DNA of 64,000 bases from Streptomyces sp. G44 (lineage in GTDB: Bacteria > Actinomycetota > Actinomycetes > Streptomycetales > Streptomycetaceae). Shown here piece by piece: positions 1 through 8,521 of this stretch; position 1 is the stretch's first letter; each line of letters starts with the position of its first letter. A program made the position numbers and the translations under genes. Location of the stretch: the NCBI RefSeq assembly GCF_016905445.1, contig NZ_JAFEXF010000001.1:124001-188000 (forward strand), written 5' to 3'. The notes below the pieces were generated by a model. That model was not told where the DNA came from, did no database searches, and saw only the letters and a list, made by a program, of their open reading frames with translations.

Positions 1-1
1 T

Positions 2-1312
2 CCGGCCAACTCTGCCGGCCCGCAGAAGGAAGCGCTGGACCGCATGGGGGGCGGAGCCGTTGCCCTGCCGCAGCGCCTGGAGACCGGCGAGCGCACCCTC
101 GCCTTCTACCGCGGCCCGCTCACCGCCCAGCCCGCCCAGGACCTTCCCGGCCCGGCCGCCACCCGCCTGGGCTCCGCCGGTGAGGCGCTGATCTACCTGC
201 AGCAGTACGGCGTCTTCGACACCGCCTACGCCGCCGCGTTCACCACCGGCCGCACCCTGGCCCTCGCGGACGCCGAGTTCCGCACCGCGCTGCTGGAGTT
301 CCGCTCCGCCGCCCGCACCGCCGCTCGGCGCCTGGCTTCCCACCCACAGCTCGCCGCGAGCGCCGTGACCGCACTGACCGGGCGTGACCTCACCGCGCCG
401 CTCGCCTTCGAAGCCTTCGACCGCCTCCTCACAGGCGGCGACGCCCGCTCCGGCGGCGCCCGCCTCACCCAGGCCCTCGACCAGGCTGGCCCGCAGGTGC
501 GGGCCGGCCTGCGCCGCACCGCCGTCCGCGCCCGTCGCAGCCCCGGTGACGCGCGTGCCGTTCTCGCCCAGCCCGGCGTCGCCCACCTTCTCACCCAGGC
601 CGCCCCCGACGACTTCGCGAAGGTCACCGCCTGGCTGGACGCCCTGCGCCGTCTGGAGATGCTGAGTCTGTCCCACCTGGTCCCCGACCCGCGCGCGCTG
701 CCGGCCGAGAGCATCCGCTTCGCCTACCTCGATCCCGCCTGGGTACAGGCGGCTGTCGACGGTGCGCTCAGTGTCGGTGTCGGCCACGCCCTGGACGCCG
801 ACCTCAACGCCCTCGCCACCGGCGGCGGGCCCGTCCCGAAGTGCGCGGTGCTGATCAACTCCAGCCTGGTGCCGAACTGGCCCCACATCATCATCACCGC
901 CTATGTGGGCAACCGCGCCGTGGAGCCCGTGCGCGATGTCGTGTACGGCACCGAGATCCAGCTGCGGCTCTATCCGGAGGTCATCGACCGCTTCGAGCTG
1001 GCCGAGCCACCCCGCGGTCTGTGCTTCGGCCTCAGCGATATCGGCACCATCGAACTCCGCGAGATCAGCGGGAACCGGATCGGCCACCCCATGGGCGAGG
1101 AGTTCCCCCCGCCGCCGCCCGCCGACTGCCGCTTCAAGCGCTTTTTGCGCCCAGACGATATGGACGTCCTCAACGTCGACGGCCCCGGTGACGCGCTGCT
1201 GCCCGCCCTGTCCGCTGCCCACGGGCTCACTGGGGGCCAGCGGATCTCCTCGGCCCAGTTCGCTCTGCAGATGATCGACGCCCCGCAGGTACAGAACTTC
1301 TCCCGGCCCTGA
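2..1312 (+). CDS. Conserved protein of unknown function, N-terminus off the left edge
   Basis: The frame is already open at base 2. Fourteen codons precede the first ATG (base 44), and that ATG has no well-spaced ribosome binding site, so the gene very probably starts outside the window. About 436 residues are visible. Numbering from base 44, an alpha-helical, Ala/Arg-rich segment (residues 40-205) is followed by a more conserved-looking globular part containing ESIRFAYLDPAW (about residues 222-233) and a beta-rich C-terminus. No signal peptide, membrane segment or catalytic motif is seen. I recall similar ESIRF(F/A)YLDP proteins as hypothetical proteins in several bacteria, always without an assigned function. 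It ends 38 bases before the 1158-aa gene and is probably co-transcribed with it. The role is unknown; a structural or assembly role is only a guess from the fibre-like third gene. Confidence 0.75.
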   Translation, partial: PANSAGPQKEALDRMGGGAVALPQRLETGERTLAFYRGPLTAQPAQDLPGPAATRLGSAGEALIYLQQYGVFDTAYAAAFTTGRTLALADAEFRTALLEFRSAARTAARRLASHPQLAASAVTALTGRDLTAPLAFEAFDRLLTGGDARSGGARLTQALDQAGPQVRAGLRRTAVRARRSPGDARAVLAQPGVAHLLTQAAPDDFAKVTAWLDALRRLEMLSLSHLVPDPRALPAESIRFAYLDPAWVQAAVDGALSVGVGHALDADLNALATGGGPVPKCAVLINSSLVPNWPHIIITAYVGNRAVEPVRDVVYGTEIQLRLYPEVIDRFELAEPPRGLCFGLSDIGTIELREISGNRIGHPMGEEFPPPPPADCRFKRFLRPDDMDVLNVDGPGDALLPALSAAHGLTGGQRISSAQFALQMIDAPQVQNFSRP

Positions 1313-1350
1313 GCCCTGACCCCGCCGTACCGACGAAAGGATTCCGGGCC

Positions 1351-4300
1351 ATGTCCGTGGACACCACCCTCATTGTGCCGGTCGAGGTCGCGGCCCTCGC
1401 CGTCAACCGGCAGACCCGTGACACCGGCACCCCGCACGTGTTCCACCGGTGGATCGCCAACTTCAGCGACATCGCCAAAGGCGCCCCTTCGGAACCCGAC
1501 CCGTTCTCCAGCCCGGAGGACTGGACCGGCCGGGAGCACCGCCTCGGCGTCTATCTCCAGTGGGAACTGCCCGCGGCCCTCACCCGCGGCCGCCACGACG
1601 AGGAGGAGGGCGTCGGAAACTTCCCGCTGGTGCCCAACCGGTGGCTGATCGTGCGCAACGCCCGCGGTACCGGTGCACTCAGGGCGTGGATCGTCGAGAG
1701 CGACTACCTCGACCCGATGGACGGCAGCGTCTCCTTCCAGAACCCCGACTTCGACCCCTCCGACGGCGACAGCGACCAATCCCCCGCGACCCTGATCGGC
1801 AGATGCCACGAACTCACCGGCCCCTGGCACGAGCCCACCGGCCGCCGTGCACCATTCTTGACCGCGATCGGCCCCGGACTGCTGACCTTCTCGGTCTTTC
1901 AGCCCTACAACAGCAACGTCTTCTCTCTCCACGACACGCTGCTCGACGCGCCAGACGCCGAACTGCCCGAGCGGGAACAGCTGAGCTACTTCGTCGCTGG
2001 CTGGTACGCCCAGCCGGACGCCGACATCCTCGCCGGCACCGACGACCTTGCCGCACTGCTGAAGCGCCTGCAGTGGAGGCCGCCTGCCGGCTCAGGCAGC
2101 GGTATCCGCTCCTCCGTCTACTCCGGCACCGCCCTGCACGTGGACTGGGACCTGAACGGCCCCGTACCCGACTCACCCTGTCCACGGCCGGCCGATGTCA
2201 CCGCGATCGTGTCCAACAGCATCGCCGAAGCCGTCGCCGAACTCGGCGCCCAGGCAGACGGTCACGGCGCCCTGTCCGGCGAAGAGGGCGACCTGTTCCG
2301 GGCGTTCCTCCTCGGGGGTATCGACGCCCTGGAGGAACGTGACCGGCCCGAGGCCGACATCCTCACCGACCGCCGCGCCCATGACAGCGCCTTCGGGCCC
2401 GTGCCCGGCGGGTACCGCTGGTTCATCGGCGAGCGCGGCGAGGAGACCGGCCGCACCACCTCCCAAGCCGACCGGACGGCCGAGGCCGGCATTGTCGCCG
2501 ACCTCAACCGCCGTCAGGCCGCCCACGACGCCGTCGAAGCCGAACTCGACGCCGCCCGCGAACACCTCTACCACCTGTGGTGGCTCACCCACCTGCCGAA
2601 GAAGTCCGCCGACTTCGACGGCCGCATCGACGACGAACTCGACCCCCGCAACCCGGACGGCGCAGCCGGACGCGTCATCGCCCTCGCCAACCGTCTGGCC
2701 GACCAGCGTGCCGAACTGCCCTGGGGCAAGAGCGAGGCGGACCTAGCGGCCCGAATCGACGCCCTGTACCCGGCCTACGGCGCCCGGGCCGCCCGCCGCC
2801 TGATCCGCATTCCCGCCGACGAGTTCGAGTACAGCGCCGACCCGGTCCTCACCCTTCAGGGCGCCAACCTCCACGCCCCTCTCACCCGCGACAGCGCCCT
2901 GCCCTGCCGCACCCCCGAACGCACCGTCACCCGCGCCTCCGGCATCACCACCAGCGACGTCGCAGACCTCGCCACCCAGATCGACCTCACCGGCGAGCAA
3001 CCGCCCTGCCTGCCTGCGCTGCTCAGTGAGTTCCTCATCCTGGAGCGCGCCCTGCGCACCGGAGCGATCCAAGACGTCACCGGCCTCCTGCCCGAGTACG
3101 GCACCGAGACGTGGACGATGCCCTGGCAACCGCTGTTCCTGCTGTGGAAGGCGCAGTACTTCCCCCTGCCGCTGCGCGACGGTGACACGGCACACTGGGA
3201 GTTCATCGATGGCTCCCGTTACCAGTGGAAGGGCACCGGAGAGCCCGGTGAGCCGCTGGTCGTCTCCGGCCGCCAGCTCCTCGCCCCCTCCGCCGGCCAC
3301 ATCATCGACGGCACCCTGCAAAGCTACGCCCGCGTGCGCGACCACCTGCCGGCCGACACCCTGCGGCAGGTACGCTCCCAGGCCCGCGAGGCGAATTACC
3401 TCTCCCAGGCCCTCGACGGCTTCGGCGCCGCCATCGCCCAACGCCGCCCCTTGGCCGGCCTCCAGCCCACCGGCGACCTCGCCGCTCTCATCGGCAACGG
3501 CGACTACCCGCCGCCGGACCCCGGCCGCCTCAAACCCACCCCCTGGGCCCCCGACTTCCCCTCCACCTTCCAGGACCTGCGCGCCGGCCAGCTCGCCTTC
3601 CTCGACCTGGCCGTCGTCGACCGCTTCGGACGCGCCGTCAACCTCATCACCAACCCCGCCCACTTCCACCCCGAGATGCCCGACACCATGCGCCCGGCCC
3701 ACCCCGTCAGCGACTACGACCCCCACCGGCTCATCGAGCTCGGCCCCCGCCTGCTCCAGCCGGCCCGGCTGCGCTTCGACTTCCTCTGCGCAACCACCGA
3801 CGAGGACACCGACCTCACCCCCGGCGCCAACCCCGTAGCCGCCTGGCTGCTGCACAACCGCCTCGACCAGTCGATCGTCGTCCACGCCCCCGACGGCGCC
3901 GCGCTCGGCGAACTCCGGATCACCCTGAACACCGCCGAACAGCGGGAGGTCTCCTGGTCCGCCCTGCCCGGCTCCGACGTGGCCCGCTTCGAACAGCTGG
4001 AGGCGCTGGCCCCCCACCCCTACCGGCTGCTCCACGCGGTGAAGACCCGCGGACCCTCGACATTCGACGCGTTCCGCGCCACCCTCGACCGGGCACTGCA
4101 GACCATCGACCCGGACGGCCCGGCCGACCCCGGCCTCGGCTTCCTCCTCGGCCGACCCCTCGCCCTGGTCCGAACCCGCCTGGCCATGAACCTGCGCGGC
4201 CCCCTGCGCACCGACGTCAACTGGAAGAACCTCTTCCAGCCGTCCCCCTCCGAGCTGCCCACCTACCCCTGGGCGATCCGCCTCGGCGAGGCGCAGCAGA

Positions 4301-4827
4301 TCGACGACGGCCTGGTCGGCTGCGTCCTCGACGACGACTACGAGCACTTCGAGACCGTCGTCGACCCCACCGCCGGCGCCGGTGACTACCTGCGGCCCAT
4401 CGGCGACAAGCCCCGCCTGGAACTGGACTTCGGCGACCACAGCACCGCGGTCGCGACCGTGCTGCTGGACCCGCGCGCCGCCGTGCACGCCACCACCGAC
4501 ATCCTCGCCACCAAGAAGGTGTTCGTCCCGCAGGAATTCACCGACCAGGCGATCTCCCGTATGAGCGTGAACTTCCGCACCGGCCCGCTCCTGGCCGCCA
4601 CCACCGCGCTGCGCGGCCCCCAGGGCGAGAGCGAGGAGACCGTCCTCATGCCCACGCCCGCCGGCGTGGTCGGCACCTGGAGCTGGTCGGAGAACCGCGG
4701 CGGTGACTGGGCGAAACTACCGATCCTCGGCCAGGACCAGTACGACCTCCCCCTGGCCGAACCCGAGATCCGCTCCGGTTTCCTCACCCTCGACGACGCC
4801 GTACCCCACAGCCGCACCGGTCACTGA
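1351..4827 (+). CDS. Large conserved protein of unknown function (1158 aa)
   Basis: The ATG is preceded by AAAGGA at a good distance. The protein has 1158 residues, with no signal peptide and no transmembrane segment. Its N-terminal 120 residues carry a recognisable block (HRLGVYLQWELP, then FPLVPNRWLIVR and AWIVESDYLD) that I remember from uncharacterised bacterial proteins. The middle (about residues 350-480) is helical and charged; the rest alternates beta-rich and helical segments. No Walker, protease or glycosidase motif is visible. It lies between the truncated first gene and the fibre-like third gene, 38 and 62 bases away, in one probable operon. Size, solubility and company suggest a structural or scaffolding protein of a multi-protein particle or surface device, but that is inference; no function can be assigned. 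Confidence 0.8.
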   Translation: MSVDTTLIVPVEVAALAVNRQTRDTGTPHVFHRWIANFSDIAKGAPSEPDPFSSPEDWTGREHRLGVYLQWELPAALTRGRHDEEEGVGNFPLVPNRWLIVRNARGTGALRAWIVESDYLDPMDGSVSFQNPDFDPSDGDSDQSPATLIGRCHELTGPWHEPTGRRAPFLTAIGPGLLTFSVFQPYNSNVFSLHDTLLDAPDAELPEREQLSYFVAGWYAQPDADILAGTDDLAALLKRLQWRPPAGSGSGIRSSVYSGTALHVDWDLNGPVPDSPCPRPADVTAIVSNSIAEAVAELGAQADGHGALSGEEGDLFRAFLLGGIDALEERDRPEADILTDRRAHDSAFGPVPGGYRWFIGERGEETGRTTSQADRTAEAGIVADLNRRQAAHDAVEAELDAAREHLYHLWWLTHLPKKSADFDGRIDDELDPRNPDGAAGRVIALANRLADQRAELPWGKSEADLAARIDALYPAYGARAARRLIRIPADEFEYSADPVLTLQGANLHAPLTRDSALPCRTPERTVTRASGITTSDVADLATQIDLTGEQPPCLPALLSEFLILERALRTGAIQDVTGLLPEYGTETWTMPWQPLFLLWKAQYFPLPLRDGDTAHWEFIDGSRYQWKGTGEPGEPLVVSGRQLLAPSAGHIIDGTLQSYARVRDHLPADTLRQVRSQAREANYLSQALDGFGAAIAQRRPLAGLQPTGDLAALIGNGDYPPPDPGRLKPTPWAPDFPSTFQDLRAGQLAFLDLAVVDRFGRAVNLITNPAHFHPEMPDTMRPAHPVSDYDPHRLIELGPRLLQPARLRFDFLCATTDEDTDLTPGANPVAAWLLHNRLDQSIVVHAPDGAALGELRITLNTAEQREVSWSALPGSDVARFEQLEALAPHPYRLLHAVKTRGPSTFDAFRATLDRALQTIDPDGPADPGLGFLLGRPLALVRTRLAMNLRGPLRTDVNWKNLFQPSPSELPTYPWAIRLGEAQQIDDGLVGCVLDDDYEHFETVVDPTAGAGDYLRPIGDKPRLELDFGDHSTAVATVLLDPRAAVHATTDILATKKVFVPQEFTDQAISRMSVNFRTGPLLAATTALRGPQGESEETVLMPTPAGVVGTWSWSENRGGDWAKLPILGQDQYDLPLAEPEIRSGFLTLDDAVPHSRTGH

Positions 4828-4889
4828 CCGATCACCACCACCGCGCCGCGGACCCCCGGGCGGCGCGGGCCATCGAAGAGGAGCTAGCC

Positions 4890-6029
4890 ATGACCCTGGT
4901 CGTCCAGATGCAGGACACCGGCACCACCGCAGCCCATGATCCGCTGCTGTCATACACCATCACCACCACCCCCAGCCCGCTGAAGGCGTCACCGGAGAAC
5001 CCGGAGGTCCCCGAAGAGATCGGGGAGATCGTCATCGCCGTCGCCCGGCAGAGCGGAGACCCCGCTGACGTGAAGTCGCTCCGGCTTCAGGTGCCCGCCG
5101 GTTCCATGTCCCCGGACCTCGCCACCGACCTTGCGAGGATCACATCGAGGATCACCCTCGACGGCTGGAGTAGCCGTCTGGACGCCGACGCCCAGGAGTT
5201 CGTCTTCACACCCGCGGCCAGTCACACGCCCATCGGCCCGGAGACCGGCTTCACCATCCAGCTGTCCGACATCCCGATGAGCCGCAAGGTCGGCACATCC
5301 CCGCTCACCCTGACAGAGGAATCCCGCACCGGAACCTCCGCGTTCCAGGACCGGACCACCGTCTTCAACATCGGCAAATTCCCCGCCGACTTCTACCTCC
5401 GCAACTTCCTGTGCGAGCCCTCCATCATCGACAACGGCGGCGACGTCAAGCTCACCTGGGAACGTTCCGCCAACGCCACCTACCACCTGCTCTATCCCGG
5501 CTTCGAACGCGACGTCACCAACCGGATGAGCCTGGAACTGGAAGGCATCACGTCCGACACCACCTTCTACCTCCGCGCCACCACTGGTGACCCCTCCAAC
5601 CCCGTCACCCGGATCCTCGCCAGCCAGGTCACCGTCCTCAAACCCGACCTGGAAATCGGCAACCTCACCGTCAACGGCGACGTCACCATCGCGGGCGAGA
5701 TCACCGAAAAGGTCACCATCGCCGGCGATCTGGAAGTCACAGGGAAGGTCCAAGCCGGCCTGCTGGGCGACCGCGACAAGAGCCTCTGGGCCTTCCCCCT
5801 CCAGGCAGCAACGGGATGGTCCAGGCGTTTCGACACTGACGTGCTGTTCGTCGGTTTCGACGCCACCCAGATTCTGAACGTCAGCATCGGCGAAGGCGAC
5901 GACACCATCACCATGAAGAACCCGGCCAACGCCACCTTCACCGTTCCGGTTCCACGAGGGACTCAGCTCTACATCCGCCCGGACAGAGACACAATGCTGA
6001 CATGTGCCGTTATGCCACTCGGATCCTAG
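4890..6029 (+). CDS. Beta-rich fibre-like protein, third gene of unknown module
   Basis: The ATG follows GAAGAGGAG at optimal spacing; 379 residues. Three parts can be seen. The N-terminal ~165 residues are a beta-rich domain with no recognised motif. Residues ~165-250 (LRNFLCEPSIIDNGGDVKLTW onwards in part) have the alternating pattern of an Ig-like or fibronectin-type domain. A short repetitive stretch around residues 252-285 (LTVNGDVTIAGEI, VTIAGDLEVTGKV) resembles the beta-helical shaft of trimeric tail fibres and secreted adhesins. The C-terminal ~95 residues form a further beta-rich head. No signal peptide is present, so export would need another route. It ends the three-gene unit. The shaft motif argues for an elongated oligomeric structural protein; no phage head or tail genes are visible beside it. 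Confidence 0.75.
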   Translation: MTLVVQMQDTGTTAAHDPLLSYTITTTPSPLKASPENPEVPEEIGEIVIAVARQSGDPADVKSLRLQVPAGSMSPDLATDLARITSRITLDGWSSRLDADAQEFVFTPAASHTPIGPETGFTIQLSDIPMSRKVGTSPLTLTEESRTGTSAFQDRTTVFNIGKFPADFYLRNFLCEPSIIDNGGDVKLTWERSANATYHLLYPGFERDVTNRMSLELEGITSDTTFYLRATTGDPSNPVTRILASQVTVLKPDLEIGNLTVNGDVTIAGEITEKVTIAGDLEVTGKVQAGLLGDRDKSLWAFPLQAATGWSRRFDTDVLFVGFDATQILNVSIGEGDDTITMKNPANATFTVPVPRGTQLYIRPDRDTMLTCAVMPLGS

Positions 6030-6497
6030 CGACGACAGGGATCCCGAACCGCCCTCCAAGCGTCGTGACGTAGGAACCATGCGGTCTGCTGTGGGGTCCA
6101 GTGCAGCCGCGCAGACGCAGCGGGACGCTTCAATGCGGCGTTACCGACGGGATCGCGGGCCAGCAGGTCGACGCCGTGCTGGGCAAGGGCGAGGAGGAGG
6201 CAACCAGCCGCGGAAGTGGCGGGCACCGTGGAGCGGTCGATCCGCGACGCGGGTGTGGAAGGGGTACTCCGCGCCATCGTTGCTGCCGACCGGTGCTGAC
6301 GCGCTTCCGGTCCGTCGGCAGCGGAATCGGGTGCGGCTGTGGTGCGTGCACCGACGGCAGCCCCCTCTGCGCAGCCGGTTGCCGGGGCGCCGGCAACCGG
6401 CATTCCCGCCTCATAGTTGTGGGGCGCGCAGTCGTGCCACAGGGGCGGCTTCCCGGCAACCATGGGCCGGGCAGCCACCACCTGCATCCGAGCGTGC
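6030..6497. other. Gene-free stretch after the three-gene module
   Basis: About 470 bases with no frame that combines a start, ribosome binding site and plausible composition. Both strands carry overlapping open frames typical of G+C-rich non-coding DNA. No clear hairpin terminator follows the stop at 6029. It adjoins a mobile-element-type gene, so it may be degenerate insertion debris, but no terminal inverted repeats were seen. Confidence 0.4.
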
Positions 6498-6938
6498 TCA
6501 GCTGCACGATACGTACGGCGCGCTCGCTCCTGCACTATTCGGCAGAGCACGGACATTCGACGGCGCGGCCAAGACATCGCGAAGCCGCTCGATCTCCATC
6601 CTCTGGGCGGTGATCTGCGACAGAGCCCGCTCCCTGAAGTCAGTGAGCCCATCGATCTGCGCGTCACGCGCTGCGAGGCGTTCCTTCAGCCCGGCGACCT
6701 GTTCCTTGAGGCGCTCGATCTGTGCCGCCCGCGGATCCGGAATCACGCCCGTTTCCCGAAGCTCGGTCAACCGGCGCTCGAACTCCTCCGCCAGGTGCTG
6801 GTAGGGGCCAGGCCGCGGCGAGCCGTCTCGGTTCCTCTTGGGATAGAAACCGGTGCGGGCGACCCCGGCCTGGGCCGCGAGGGCCTTGATGTCGCACTTG
6901 CCGCCCGAGGGAACATCACCGGCAAGGAGCCGTTCCAT
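6498..6938 (-). CDS. HTH/coiled-coil protein of transposon-associated type, possibly 5'-truncated
   Basis: The 146-residue frame begins MERLLAGDVPSGGK and continues with a TetR-like helix-turn-helix (DIKALAAQAGVARTGFYPKR, about residues 16-35). A long coiled coil follows (about residues 50-125, rich in E/R/L heptads such as AQIERLKEQVAGLKERLAAR). Proteins of this plan sit beside tyrosine recombinases in actinobacterial transposons and integrated plasmids. The frame stays open upstream of the ATG with family-like sequence (NEAAIRHV) but offers no ATG or GTG start there, and no ribosome binding site precedes 6938. Either the gene has lost its start or it is translated poorly. No recombinase gene lies next to it, so it is probably a relic of a lost element. 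Confidence 0.5.
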   Translation of the reverse strand: MERLLAGDVPSGGKCDIKALAAQAGVARTGFYPKRNRDGSPRPGPYQHLAEEFERRLTELRETGVIPDPRAAQIERLKEQVAGLKERLAARDAQIDGLTDFRERALSQITAQRMEIERLRDVLAAPSNVRALPNSAGASAPYVSCS

Positions 6939-7158
6939 GACGTGCCGAATGGCCGCCTCGTTGTCCCGAGCGCTCGACGTCGCATGTAGAGTCCACGGAT
7001 CCTTGTTCGGCCCGGACGCCCACCGATCGACCGGTGGCCGACACGCCGATGTTGGGTACGCGTGTGGCGCTTGGGTTTTCGGGCCGCGCGCCCAGGGCTG
7101 CCGTGACGGACCGGCAGCGCCTTTCCTACGGGCTCAAGGAGCAGCGGAGACCGGCCAG

Positions 7159-7929
7159 TCATCGGACCGGCTGGGAGTGAAGGAGCATGCTGGCCCTCGC
7201 GAGGTCCTCCGGTGTGTCGACCGCGAGACCGTCGTCTATGACAGGGAGCATCCGTACCCCGTGGCCGTGTTCGACGAAGCGCAGCATCTCCACGCCCTCG
7301 GTACGCTCCAACGGCCCCTGCGGGAGGTGCTGGAACAAGCTGAGGGCTGTTCCGGTGAAGCCGTAGAGACCGAGCTGACGTAGGTATCTTGGCCGGTCCC
7401 CGCGCGGGTAGGGGATCGGCTGCCGGGAGAACATCAGGGCGTTGCGCTGAGTATCGACGACGACCTTGACGACGTTGTGGTCCAGGACGGCACCGACGTC
7501 CTGAAGCTCCGTGTACGCGTTCACTGCGAGCGTTCCGGGCACCAGCTGCTCTAGGGCTTCGGAGACAGCGTCGATCGCGGCGGGCGAGATGAACGGCTCG
7601 TCGCCCTGGACGTTGATGTACGCGTCGGCGGGCAGGCGCTCCGCGCACTCCGCGACCCGATCGGTGCCGGTGAGGTGACTTCCGGTGCGCACGCACCCGA
7701 TGCCCAGTTCGTGGCACGTCTCCTCGATGCGCTCGTCATCGGTGGCGACGACCACGCTGTCGAGGCGCTTCGCCTCCAGGCAGCGCTGGTGGACGTGCCA
7801 CAGCAGCGGTTTGCCCCCGAGCTGGGCAAGGGGCTTCCCCGGAAACCGGGATGCTCCCCAACGGCAGGGGATGACGGCGATGTGGTGGCGGTGCGTGGTG
7901 TTCGGTGGTGCGGCTGTGGTGGCGACCAC
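7159..7929 (-). CDS. kdsB: KdsB-family CMP-sugar synthetase (3-deoxy-manno-octulosonate cytidylyltransferase-like)
   Basis: This enzyme type transfers CMP from CTP to an ulosonic acid. Family motifs are clear: IPCRWGASRFPGKPL near the N-terminus (nucleotide-binding loop), VVATDDERI, INVQGDEPFI (metal-binding Asp) and FSRQPIPYPR. I choose GTG at 7929, preceded by GGGAG, over an ATG at 7992 that has no ribosome binding site and would overlap the NUDIX reading frame. About 256 residues, normal for the family. It is the last gene of the minus-strand array, 22 bases after the NUDIX remnant. Gram-positive bacteria do not make lipid A-linked KDO, so here the product is more likely a CMP-activated sugar acid for a secondary metabolite or surface glycan. 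No KDO-8-phosphate synthase is visible in the window. Confidence 0.85.
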   Translation of the reverse strand: MVATTAAPPNTTHRHHIAVIPCRWGASRFPGKPLAQLGGKPLLWHVHQRCLEAKRLDSVVVATDDERIEETCHELGIGCVRTGSHLTGTDRVAECAERLPADAYINVQGDEPFISPAAIDAVSEALEQLVPGTLAVNAYTELQDVGAVLDHNVVKVVVDTQRNALMFSRQPIPYPRGDRPRYLRQLGLYGFTGTALSLFQHLPQGPLERTEGVEMLRFVEHGHGVRMLPVIDDGLAVDTPEDLARASMLLHSQPVR

Positions 7930-7951
7930 GGCGGACTCCCGTCGGTGAGTG

Positions 7952-8068
7952 TCAGGAAAGAGTGAGGCGGGGGAGGAGGGCCAACTTGGCACGGACGGTG
8001 GGCGAGGCGGAGCCCTCGAACGACCGCCACTCGTAGCCGCTGACCTCTTCGGCCTGGAGCGTCACCGC
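7952..8068 (-). pseudogene. Detached 3' end of the NUDIX gene (frameshifted)
   Basis: Read in the frame two bases away from the main NUDIX frame, this stretch encodes VTLQAEEVSGYEWRSF followed by about 22 further residues and a TGA at 7952-7954. It ends only 22 bases before the GTG of the KdsB-like gene, the spacing expected if it is the original end of the NUDIX gene. It has no start of its own. Confidence 0.6.
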
Positions 8069-8517
8069 GTGTGGGACCGCAGAAGGAAGACCCAGCGGAA
8101 GTCCACGTGCTGGTGCGCCGGCTCGCCCTTCGCAGCGTTGGCGGCGATGCCGTGTACGTCGATGTCCAGGGGCACGGTCTCGAATCCCGGGAGGGGGATG
8201 ACGGCGTCGTGAGGGATGCCGGTCTCCTCGAACAGCTCGCGCAGCGCGGCACCGGGAAGGTCCTGGTCGCCCGGCTCGTTGTGACCGCCGGGCACGAGGG
8301 CCTTGCCCGTCGCGTTGTGCTGGATGTGCAACACCCGGCTGCCGCTGTCGATGACGATGGCGCTGCAGGTCACGTGCGTGGGAAACGTCTTGCGGCTCGT
8401 CGGGTCGTCCTCGCCGGTCAGCGCGTCGAAGAGCGCGGCCAGGCCCTCGCGCTCGGACGGGTGGCGGGTGAGGTACGCCTCGGCGGTGGCACGGATGTGG
8501 TCGGCGGACGGCGGCAT
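8062..8517 (-). CDS. NUDIX hydrolase, C-terminus altered by a frameshift
   Basis: Hydrolyses a nucleoside diphosphate linked to another moiety. The 151-residue frame contains the conserved part of the Nudix box, RELFEETGI, preceded by PGGHNEPGD. The frame stops at 8062, shortly after FRWVFLLRSHTR. The sequence that homologues normally carry next (VTLQAEEVSGYEWRSF) continues in another frame down to 7952, so the gene appears to have suffered a two-base insertion in the CACAC run near 8069-8073 (plus-strand GTGTG). The ATG lies 4 bases beyond the stop of the SAH-hydrolase-like gene, suggesting coupled translation. All catalytic residues precede the shift, so a shortened enzyme could be active. 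A sequencing error would also explain it. Confidence 0.75.
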   Translation of the reverse strand: MPPSADHIRATAEAYLTRHPSEREGLAALFDALTGEDDPTSRKTFPTHVTCSAIVIDSGSRVLHIQHNATGKALVPGGHNEPGDQDLPGAALRELFEETGIPHDAVIPLPGFETVPLDIDVHGIAANAAKGEPAHQHVDFRWVFLLRSHTR

Positions 8518-8521
8518 GGGA

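Noticed and set aside
4890-6029. Prophage tail-fibre gene
   Set aside because: Only the shaft motif is phage-like; no capsid, terminase, portal or lysis genes are present and the neighbours are of unknown, non-phage appearance.
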